DNA of 12,500 nt, taken from Chrysomallon squamiferum (lineage: Eukaryota; Mollusca; Gastropoda; Neomphalida; Peltospiridae). Location: positions 6,913,559 through 6,926,058 of the forward strand of contig CM022678.1 of NCBI GenBank assembly GCA_012295275.1, written 5' to 3'. The notes under the pieces were generated by a model. The model was not told where the DNA came from. It was given only the letters and a program-made list of their open reading frames with translations, and ran no database searches. The stretch's first letter is position 1; each line of letters starts with the position of its first letter. Below are positions 1 through 7,584 of this stretch, one piece after another. The position numbers and the translations under genes are program-made.

Positions 1-54
1 TGAAGCTAGAATTTAATAAAATGGGGTGATCATCGGTGGTAACAATATAATTTT

Positions 55-60
55 TTTAAT
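55..60 (-). terminator. Possible gene A polyadenylation signal (ATTAAA)
   Basis: On the minus strand ATTAAA occurs about 300 nt after the gene A stop, and a second copy lies at 17-12. The flank is AT-rich, so chance occurrence is likely. No AATAAA is present on this strand between the stop codon and the window edge. Confidence 0.18.
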
Positions 61-103
61 TTGATTTAGCTTCATTTTATATACAAAATAGAAAGAAATA
101 TAT

Positions 104-140
104 AATAAATAAATAAATAAATAATAAAATAAAATAAAAT
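104..140. repeat. AT-rich (AAAT)n-like tract
   Basis: A short run of AAAT and AAAAT units lies in the gene A 3' flank. The rest of 1-285 shows no gene or structured element. Confidence 0.8.
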
Positions 141-285
141 GTGAAACAAAAGGCAGAAGACAAAAATAAAGAACCACACGCACATATACATACACGCACA
201 CGCATTACAGCACATCTACTTTTTCTCCCAAAATTCAAAAATATGCATCAACAAAAAAAGTGAATACAACGGGACGCCATTTAAT

Positions 286-286
286 C

Positions 287-317
<31 letters not shown>

Positions 318-346
318 TCATCATCATCATCATCATCAACAACAAC
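286..346. repeat. (CAA)n / (CAT)n trinucleotide tract
   Basis: About ten CAA units run into about seven CAT units and back to CAA, 14 bp after the gene A stop codon. The tract falls in the presumed 3' untranslated region of gene A, where the transcript would read TTG/ATG repeats. Confidence 0.9.
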
Positions 347-359
347 GTCGTCGTAGCGG

Positions 360-1383
360 CTACATGTTAGTCGTGTCGGTGCTGCTGGGCGTGGTCCCGT
401 CGATGAGGAGATCGTCCCCCGGGAGAAACCGCGTGGACAGGAATAACAGCATGTTGAACGTCAGCACCTGGAACAGCATCACGACGAACACGACGTGGAT
501 GAAGCTGTTGGGCCCCAGGCTGTGGAACAGCAGCCCCCCGACGAACGGGAGAATCATGTTGCCGACGCTGATGCTGAGCACGCAGTAGGAGACGATCGTC
601 GGCGTCATCGCTATCTGCTCGGACGTCCACGCGAAGCCGGCGCCCATCATCGGCGACGTGGTGAAGCCGAAGCAGCCCGAGCACAGCCACAGCAACGTCT
701 CGTCCTTCGTCCCGAGGGTGATGAGGGCGAACCCGGTCGCCAGCAGCAGGAAGCCGTTGATGAGGATGATCCTCAGGCTGCCGAGGTACGGCGTCACGGC
801 CGTGTTGATGACGCGCCCGAAGAGGCAGCAGGCGAAGAAGAACGACGTCATCAGCACCATCGTCTTCTTCCTCAGCTGCAGCGGGCCCTGCACGCCGAAC
901 AGCGTCAGGAACGTCGCGTACGTGACGATGTTGCCCACGACGGGGATGAAGTAGATGAAGACGAACGCCAGGAACGTGTAGTACAGCCACTTCTGGTTCA
1001 GTCGCGACGGGCCCGTCACCACTTTCTGCACGTTGCCGTCGTCGTCGTCGTCGTCTGACGTCACGTCGTGGTAGAGGCTGCGCGCGAAGTAGTAGAGGAA
1101 GGCGAACGCGCACGGCAACGTTAACACGCCGAGGTAAACGTACGCTTCCTTCACCCTCGTGTCCTTCGACGTGCAGTACCTTTCGTCCGGCAGGTTCGTC
1201 TTCGTGAAGTTCCGCGGCGTGATCACGTGACTCATGAGGAACTCTTCGTGCCGGTGCTCCTTGTTGCACAGAAACGGCTGCGTGATGAACGGGGCTAGGA
1301 CGGCTCCCGCCATTGCCCCACTCAGGATGAACTGGTAAGGTACCGCCTTCTCCTGCCACAGGAACTGCACCTCTCGATCAAGA
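360..1383 (-). CDS. Gene A exon 3 (terminal exon, TM5 through TM12 and C-terminus)
   Basis: Acceptor CTCGCCCAG at 1385-1384 is followed by one base and 340 sense codons to TAG at 362-360. In order the exon holds TM5 (VPYQFILSGAMAGAVLAPF), a short loop with one N-F-T sequon, TM6, a loop with six consecutive Asp codons (1055-1038), then TM7 to TM12 and a Thr/Ser-rich tail. It aligns end to end with gene B exon 3. Codons end mostly in G or C, more so than in the paralogue. This lack of AT-rich stops creates long spurious frames on both strands. A Met codon at 1400-1398 lies upstream of the acceptor and I treat it as intronic. Confidence 0.88.
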
Positions 1384-2301
1384 CTGGGCGAGAAATACAT
1401 TAGTAAGTATGTAAGTAAGTAAGTAAATAAGTGAGTATGTAGGTAAGTAAGTAAGTAAGAAAGTAAGTAAGTATGTAGTATGTAGGTAAGAAAGTAAGTG
1501 AAGTAAGTAAGTAAGTATGTAAGTAAGTGAGTAAGAAAGTAAGTAAGTAAGAAAGTAAAGTAAGTATGTAAGAAAGTAAGTGGTGGAGTGAAGTAAGTAA
1601 GTAGTGAGGAGGTGGGTGTAAGTAAAGTAAGTAAGTAGATAAGTGTAAGTAAGTAAAGTAAGTAAGAGAAAGTAAGTAAGTAAGTGAGTGAGTCAGTAAG
1701 TAAGTAAGAAAGTGAAGTGGTAAGTAAAGTAAGTAAGTGAAGTAAGAAAGTAAGTAAGTATGTAAGAAAGTAAGTGAGTGAGTGAGTAAGTAAGTGAGTG
1801 GGTGGTGAAAGTAAGTATGTAGGTAAGTGGGAGTGAGTGAAGTAAGTAAGTGAAGTGAGTAAGTATGTAAGTAAGAAAGTAAGTAAGAAAGCGAATAAGA
1901 AAGCAGGTACCTAAATATGAATGTAAATAAATAAATAAATAAATAAATAACGAAGTAAATAAATAAATATATAAATAAATATTTGAATAAATAAATGAAT
2001 ATCTAACTAACTAACTAACTAAATAAATAACGAACGAAGTAAATAAATAAATATATATATAAATAGATATCTAACTAACTAATTAACTAACTAAATAAAT
2101 AAATAAGGAACTAAGATAATAAATAAATAAATGACATTAAATATGAAAATGCTAATGTTCGAATTATTTGTAAATTTCATTTTTATAATTCAGTCTATGA
2201 GTTCATTAAGTTAATAATAGTAGTAGAAGTAGTAGTAGTAATAGTAACAAATATAATATTAAATAATAATAATAATAATAATAATGATGATGATAATAAT
2301 A

Positions 2302-2344
<43 letters not shown>

Positions 2345-2440
2345 CGTAAAGCCAAAGGAAATATACGTTTTAATTTAAGCGTAACGAAATTTAAATTCGT
2401 AAGTAGAGAAGTATATTAACATTTCTACTAAAAACATAAA

Positions 2441-2471
<31 letters not shown>

Positions 2472-3876
2472 TAATAATAATGATAATAATAATAATAATA
2501 ATAATGATAACAATAATAACAATAATAATAATAATAAATAATAATAATAATAATAAAATAATAATATTAATAACAATAACAATAATAATAATAATAATAG
2601 TGATAATAATAATAATAACAATAATAATAATAATAAAAAATAACAACAACAATAATAATAATAATAATAATAACGTTCATTATTTTCTTTGTAACTTAAC
2701 GCCACTACTGACTCACACACGACCACGATTCCTTTGATGAACCCCTGCATCGTGAACATCATCATCAAGTAGGCGAAGCTCGGCAGCAACGCCATGACGA
2801 TGTTGTTGATGGAGCCGACAAGAAGCGTCATTCCAAGACGAAGTCGTATGTCGATGCTGGTGAACAACGTCGCCATTATGGAGCCGACGACGGTGCCAAC
2901 GCCGTTCATGAGAATGATGTAGGAGAAATCGCTTGTGCCCCCCGAAGCCATCAGCTCCAAATCCAGGAGGGTCGGGCCCATGACTGCATCGCTTATGCCC
3001 TAGTAAAACATGTAAACTGTTCGCTTATATCGTTAATAATAATAATAATACCCTAGTAACAGAGGTAATCTTTGGTTTATATCGTTAATGATACCCTAGT
3101 AATAGATGTAGTCTTTGGTTTATATCGTTAATGATACCCTAGTAATAGAGATAATCTTTAGTTTATATCGTTAATAATAATGATGCCCTAGTAACAGAGG
3201 TAATCTTTGGTTTATATCGTTAATAATAATGATACCCTAGTAACAGAGGTAATCTTTGGTTTATATCGTTAATAATAATGATACCCTAGTAACAGAGGTA
3301 ATCTTTGGTTTATATCGTTAATAATAGTGACACGCTAGTAACAGAGGTAATCTTTGGTTTATATCGTTACTGATACCCTAGTAATAGAGGTAATCTTTGG
3401 TTTATATCGTTACTGATACCCTAGTAATAGAGGTAATCTTTGGTTTATATCGTTACTGATACCATAGTAACAGAGGTAATCTTTGGTTTATATCGTTAAT
3501 GATACCCTAGTAATAGAGGTAATCTTTGGTTTATATCGATAATGATACCCTAATAACAGAGGTAATCTTTGGTTTATATTTAATATCCCTAGTTAATGAT
3601 AATCTTTAGTTTATATCGTTAATAATAATGATGCCCTAGTAACAGAGGTAATCTTTGGTTTATATCGTTAATAATAATAATAATAACAGATGTAATATAT
3701 CGTTAATAATAATAATAATAATAATATATCGTTAATAATAACAACAACAATCAACAATCAATACAAATAGGGTAATCTTTGGTTTATATCGTTAATGATA
3801 CCCTAGTAACAGAGGCAATCTTTGGTTTATATCGTTAATGATAGCCTAGTAATATATGTAGTCTTTGGTTTATGCC

Positions 3877-3925
<49 letters not shown>

Positions 3926-4039
3926 GTAGTAGTAGTAGTAGTGGCAGTAGAAATAATGATAGTAATAATAATAATTGTAGTAGTAGTAGTAGTAGTAATG
4001 TTAATGTTAATAATAATAATAATAATCATAGTAATAGTG

Positions 4040-4070
<31 letters not shown>

Positions 4071-4690
4071 AAGAAGAAGAAGAAGAAGAAGAAGAAGAAG
4101 AGGAGCATTTTCTGTTGAAAGAAAAGTTAAATTTTTGTTAAAATTATTGTTCTCGCAGGTAAATATTGCAGCTGCAGTATAAAAAAAAAACACCTTGGAG
4201 ATAATTGCTATCATCAACAGGTGGTTTTTATGACGTCAAAACATCATGCCGTATTGACGTCATACATTTGAAGGGTTATAACGGATGGATGCTTTTCTTT
4301 ATTTGTTTTTATTATTATTATTCATTGATTTATTATTTTTCTTAACCCTGCATTACATAAACATACAAAAAGAACAAGAAAAAAATCATATTCAAAATAA
4401 AATCAGCATTGTTTTTATTGTACTGCCTAATTTATGACAAAATACATGTAATGTCGTGATAAACAGCGATGTACAACGAAGATGACATTAATTATTTATT
4501 TCACATTGGTGACGTCTCACATTTCGGTTTTGCCCTTTCCTTTTTTTTTTTCTGTTACGGATACTAAACTATTTTTCAATAATAACAATAATAAAAAAAA
4601 TGTTATTAAATATTTACATACCGGCAGAAAAAATGCGTAGAAGAGCCAACATGTCTTCACCATCTTCCATACATCCAGGTCGTCAGCCAT
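360..4690 (-). CDS. Gene A: MFSD4B/NaGLT1-like MFS transporter, three coding exons
   Basis: This gene is predicted as the join 4690-4622, 2999 to 2719 or 2717, and 1383-360, giving about 457 residues if the upstream donor is used. I see about 12 hydrophobic segments, the family-like GPTLLDL motif after TM1, a TM5 region ending in TQPFLCNK, a GxGFAW motif near TM10, and SVGNMILPF in TM11. These features resemble MFSD4A/MFSD4B (NaGLT1), plasma-membrane transporters in which NaGLT1 carries glucose with sodium. The actual substrate is unknown. Exon boundaries, the 23-codon exon 1 and an in-frame TGA two codons before the start all match gene B, so the two are tandem paralogues. Joining the conserved donor (T|GTGAGT) to the exon 3 acceptor shifts the frame. 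A donor 2 nt upstream restores it. The gene is therefore either intact through a shifted splice site, freshly broken, or affected by a one-base sequence error. Confidence 0.82.
1401..1905. repeat. Degenerate (AAGT)n tetranucleotide array in gene A intron 2
   Basis: About 500 bp of AAGT units is interrupted by TATG, GAAAG and GAGTGA variants. The array starts about 18 bp intron-side of the exon 3 acceptor. On the gene's sense strand the units read CTTACTTAC, matching the loose yUnAy branch-point pattern many times over. Confidence 0.95.
1919..2132. repeat. (AAAT)n and (CTAA)n tetranucleotide array
   Basis: AAAT runs alternate with short CTAA blocks, and a near-duplicated segment (around 1985-2040 and 2065-2115) suggests local duplication of the whole composite. 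It lies within gene A intron 2. Confidence 0.9.
2211..2342. repeat. (TAG)n / (AAT)n trinucleotide tract
   Basis: Imperfect TAG units change into a long AAT run. The tract lies in gene A intron 2; the short unique stretches on either side (2133-2210, 2343-2436) show no gene signal. Confidence 0.9.
2437..2673. repeat. (AAAT)n then (AAT)n/(AAC)n array next to the gene A exon 2 donor
   Basis: A 240-bp near-pure AAT array with TGA, AAC and AAA interruptions ends about 40 bp from the exon 2 donor. Open frames over it encode only homopolymers of Ile, Leu, Tyr or Asn and are not coding. Confidence 0.95.
2717..2999 (-). CDS. Gene A exon 2 (TM1 end through TM4)
   Basis: The exon opens after acceptor TTTTACTAG at 3001-3000 with GISDAVMGPTLLDLEL, in phase 0 with exon 1. 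It encodes the TM2-TM4 region and ends in MQGFIKGIVVV. The boundary given here is the donor homologous to gene B (GTGAGT at 2716-2711), which makes the exon 283 bp, identical to its paralogue. The end contains overlapping GT dinucleotides, so GTGTGA at 2718 (exon end 2719) is a second possible donor and is the one that keeps frame with exon 3. About 94 residues align without gaps to gene B exon 2. Confidence 0.85.
2997..3865. repeat. 43/49-bp minisatellite in gene A intron 1, seeded at the exon 2 acceptor
   Basis: About 19 recognisable copies form this array. The short unit is 43 bp (core ACCCTAGTAACAGAGG, then TAATCTTTGG, then TTTATATCGTTAATGAT). A 49-bp form carries an extra AATAAT. The first, diverged copy overlaps the exon 2 boundary itself: TTACTAG|GGCAT at the acceptor recurs as TTACTAGGGCAT or TTACTAGGGTAT in the units on the gene's sense strand. 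Copies around 3585-3605 and 3675-3775 are degenerate or collapsed into AAT runs. Confidence 0.93.
3877..4102. repeat. (AAT)n-(AGT)n-(AGA)n compound trinucleotide array
   Basis: AAT passes stepwise into AGT and then into a pure AGA purine tract. It directly continues the minisatellite in gene A intron 1. All frames over it are stop-free or nearly so and encode homopolymers only. Confidence 0.95.
4103..4621 (-). other. Unique part of gene A intron 1
   Basis: About 520 bp of AT-rich sequence lies between the compound array and exon 1. It has no open frame of interest. It holds two perfect CRE palindromes (listed separately), a near-palindrome around TGCAGCTGCA at 4166-4177, and poly-T/poly-A runs. 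Nothing else is recognised. Confidence 0.6.
4231..4262. promoter_or_regulatory. Pair of CRE/ATF palindromes
   Basis: Two exact TGACGTCA octamers lie at 4231-4238 and 4255-4262, 24 bp start to start, in otherwise AT-rich gene A intron 1. TGACGTCA is the established full CREB/ATF binding site. An intronic enhancer role is inference. Confidence 0.4.
4622..4690 (-). CDS. Gene A exon 1 (start codon, N-terminus and first part of TM1)
   Basis: The minus strand reads MADDLDVWKMVKTCWLFYAF followed by FLP, 23 codons ending in phase 0 at a donor CCG|GTATGT. Gene B exon 1 has the same length, the same phase, the same GTATGT donor and the shared core W-K-x-V-K-T-x-W-L-F-x-A-F. This conservation is what identifies such a short exon. 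The start codon has A at -3 and G at +4, a good Kozak context. An in-frame TGA lies two codons upstream (4696-4694), so translation must start here if this exon is contiguous with its leader. Confidence 0.85.
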
Positions 4691-5139
4691 TTTTCAGTAT
4701 TTTAAATAGTCGAAAATCCCCGTTCTTTATGAATAATGGTTGCTGTTATTTACAGTATCCTGATAGGGTAAAGACCACGTTAAAAGTACATGATCCATAA
4801 CGATATTTTAATAATATGTTCATCTCACTGAACCGTGTCGTTCATCCACGTATCAAGGGACATAACTCTGAAATAAATAATTTGACGAAGCCATACTTTT
4901 TTTTTCTTCTTCCTTCTATCATTATTATTATTATTATTCTTTAAAGATTTTCTTGTTTTGTTTTTAAATATTTAGATTAATGATGCTTGTGACGAACTTT
5001 ATAAGATTTCTTTTTCATTTACAAACACACAAACACGCAAACATATACACACAAATCATAATAATAATACTAATAATAGTAATCATCATCATCATCATCA
5101 TCATAGCTGTTGTTATTATTATTTTACCTATCTAACTTA

Positions 5140-5240
5140 CTTATTAGAAATGTTTATACAGGATGATAAAATACTGCGAACAGAATCGTCATTTAGCCAC
5201 TGATGACGTCATAGCATGTCCACTTCTTTTGTTATTGGTT
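5140..5240 (-). promoter_or_regulatory. Candidate gene A promoter (CCAAT then CRE)
   Basis: Reading the minus strand there is CCAAT (5238-5234), a perfect TGACGTCA (5211-5204), a TATAAA-like element near 5157 and a textbook donor-like GTAAGT at 5140-5135. This lies 450-550 bp upstream of the gene A start codon. A CCAAT box followed closely by a CRE is a common proximal promoter arrangement. The transcription start and any leader exon are guesses. Confidence 0.3.
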
Positions 5241-5578
5241 AGTTTACGCAGACTAAGCACTTTGAAACAATCTGCTAAGATGCATTCAACGAATACACTA
5301 TTTTATTTATTTATTTATTTATTTATTTCGTGTTTGTTTCTTGTTGTTTTGTTGTTCTCTATTGTAATTATTTATCAGTAACATAACTTTGTCGAGAACT
5401 GATCCCTGAAGCTATTGTTCGATGTTATATCAGTGTGTGAGTGCCTTCGTTGCTACGTTTATCGTAAATTAACACAGATTATATAATTTTGCTCTAGGCA
5501 TATAAGGCAGTGACAAATGTTTTAAATCGTATAAAAGTTGAAATAATTTGTACACCAGAGTGAGAAGTAGGTACACAG

Positions 5579-5598
5579 AAACACAGACACACACACAC

Positions 5599-5684
<86 letters not shown>
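5579..5684. repeat. (CA)n followed by (GA)40 purine tract
   Basis: A short CA array changes into 80 bp of uninterrupted GA (5605-5684). The uninterrupted length suggests a recent or highly mutable array. Confidence 0.97.
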
Positions 5685-5686
<2 letters not shown>

Positions 5687-6120
5687 AGAAAAACGCTCTA
5701 GGCTACGTCACAATTCAGTATGTACAGTTTGTCCTTGAACGTTAATTACTAGAGCTTTGTAAGTGTTAAATTATATTAGTGTCTGTACACCTTCATATAA
5801 TATAGATAGATAGATATTTGTTTATTTACACACACACACACACAAACACGTTTATATTTATATATATATACGTATACAAATGCTGTAACTGCTACTATTG
5901 TAATCACCACCACCACCATTATTATTATCATCATCTTCATCTTCACCTAAAATCACCAGAAGCTTAATGCATACTTGATTGTTAGTAAAGATTTGTTGTA
6001 ATAAGAAATAAAACGGTAATTTTCGAAATGTGCAAATGTTTTAATGACCGATGTACATATGTATAATCAGACGAACAAATCAGAGTGTTTTTGTAAACAA
6101 GCAGCAACACACAGTATATA

Positions 6121-6348
6121 ATGATGATGATGATGATGATGATACCATTACTCTACTGCTACTACTACTACTACTACTACTTCTACTAATAATAATGATA
6201 ATAATACCAATACCACTATAACAGCAACTACTACCAACACTGCTACTACTACTGCAGCTACTGCTATTAGTACTACTACTATTACTACTACTATCAACTA
6301 CTACAGCTAATAGAAGAAATAGAAGAAGAAGAACAACAACAACAACAA

Positions 6349-6420
<72 letters not shown>
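6121..6420. repeat. (ATG)n, (ACT)n, (AAC)n and (AAT)n compound array in gene B 3' flank
   Basis: Trinucleotide blocks succeed each other and end in about 23 AAT units. The array begins about 90 bp past the gene B stop in transcription order. A 127-codon minus-strand frame over it is Tyr, Val and Ser homopolymer and is not a gene. Confidence 0.93.
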
Positions 6421-6462
6421 CGAAAACAAAAATAAGATAAAGATTCATTGATATTTCAGTCA

Positions 6463-6468
6463 TTTAAT
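6463..6468 (-). terminator. Possible gene B polyadenylation signal (ATTAAA)
   Basis: ATTAAA on the minus strand lies about 40 nt after the gene B stop codon. A second one is at 6045-6040 and an AATAAA at 5826-5821. None is backed by a clear GT-rich downstream element. Confidence 0.22.
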
Positions 6469-6508
6469 ATATATCCTTAGATGCATCCAAAACTAACAAA
6501 ATCACATT

Positions 6509-7584
6509 TCAATTTTCACTTTCAACAACGATTTCTCTTTTCACGACGAACGCGCTCTCTGTCTGTTTAAGTCGGCGAGCTAAAAGAAAGAGGACAACGA
6601 AAACAAGTATTTGAAACACGACCATAAACACGACCAGGTAAAAATAACTCGTCGGACCGTAGCGGTGAAACACGATTCCTCCGAGAAAGGGCAGAATCAT
6701 GTTTCCTACACTGATGCTGAACACACAGAACGAGAGGACGGACGGATGAAGGGAAATCTGCTCCGCCGTCCACGCGAATCCGGCTCCCATGAAAGGGGAA
6801 GAAAAGAAACCAAAAGCCGCTGTACAAATCCATAGAACGACCTTGAACTGTTGTCCCACGGTTATGAGGAGTATTCCGGTTACTAACAGCGCCAGACTGT
6901 TCACTACGATGATTTTCAAAGTCCCGCAACACGGGGTTATCACTGTGTTAAAAATCCGTCCGATCAGACATGACGCAAACAGCAGTGACGTCATCATCAC
7001 CATGGAGTCTTTGGGAAGATGAAGAGGTCCGTAAACTCCGAACGCCGTCAGGAAAGTGGAGTAGAGAATCAAGTTACCAATCACTGGTAAAAAATAGAAA
7101 AATAAAAACACCAGGAAGGTGTAATACAATCTCTTTTGCACGATCTCTGTCGACGATTCCAAAGTCTTGTACGGAGGAGACACGGGATTTTGGTGACCGC
7201 CATTTCGGTTTCTGATCCAGTAGTAAGCGAAGGCCAGTGCGCATGGCAGAGTGATGCATCCTAGCAACACGTAAGCGAGCTGGACTCGTGAATCTTCGGC
7301 CGTGCAGACGTCGCTGGATGACGCAACGCTAGAAGAAGATCTGTTCTGTGTGCTGTTTGAACCTGTGTACGCGGGGTGACTGGAGTTTGTCACAGACCTC
7401 AGCGAACTGTTACTGCGAGAAATGAGGCCGTTCAAAGACAGGTCTTCGTGGACGTGTTTCTTGTTGCAGAGAAACGGCTGGGTTAGGAGAGGAGCTATCA
7501 CGGCCCCGACCATTGATCCGCAGATGATGAACTGGAAAGGAACTCCTTTTTTCTCCCATAGTGAGTTGCACAGTTCAATCAAGA
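6509..7584 (-). CDS. Gene B exon 3 (terminal exon, TM5 through TM12)
   Basis: Acceptor TCGTTCCAG at 7586-7585, with a good pyrimidine tract, is followed by two bases that complete a Phe codon with exon 2, then LIELCNSLWEKKGVPFQF. The exon contains TM5, the Ser/Asn-rich glycosylatable loop, TM6, a central loop, TM7 to TM12 and a charged tail ending at TGA 6511-6509. It is 52 bp longer than gene A exon 3, mainly because of the TM5-TM6 loop. Codon use is less GC-biased than in gene A exon 3. Confidence 0.92.

Larger units (their letters stand above)
4691..6120. other. Intergenic region between gene A start and gene B end
   Basis: The region is AT-rich with no convincing gene. It contains small arrays: ATC/TTA units at 5056-5125, TTTA at 5302-5329, a CA/GA array at 5579-5684, CA at 5828-5845 and a TA run near 5856-5870. 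Upstream control elements of gene A must lie here or beyond. Open frames at 5163-5381 and 5548-5745 are driven by TTTA and GA repeats. Confidence 0.6.

Noticed and set aside
367-1359. Long minus-strand frame of 330 codons overlapping gene A exon 3 in another register, and plus-strand frames at 364-588, 495-1058 and 658-954
   Set aside because: Their composition is Arg/His/Val/Pro-rich, typical of off-frame GC-rich coding DNA. The accepted frame gives transmembrane segments that align with gene B.
2391-2700. Minus-strand open frame continuing gene A exon 2 into a Leu/Tyr homopolymer tail
   Set aside because: This is read-through of the exon 2 donor into an AAT array. Homology to gene B places the exon end near 2717.
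2997-3865. CRISPR-like spaced repeat array
   Set aside because: Units are contiguous tandem copies with no unique spacers, and the setting is an intron of a eukaryotic gene.
4600-4800. Plus-strand 66-codon frame
   Set aside because: It is the antisense shadow of gene A exon 1, which has splice and homology support.
6080-6463. Minus-strand 127-codon Tyr/Val/Ser-rich frame
   Set aside because: It is a translation of AAT, ACT and ATG arrays in the gene B 3' flank.
6567-7259. Additional frames on both strands across gene B exon 3
   Set aside because: They are shadows of the accepted frame, which alone shows TM5 to TM12 and matches gene A.
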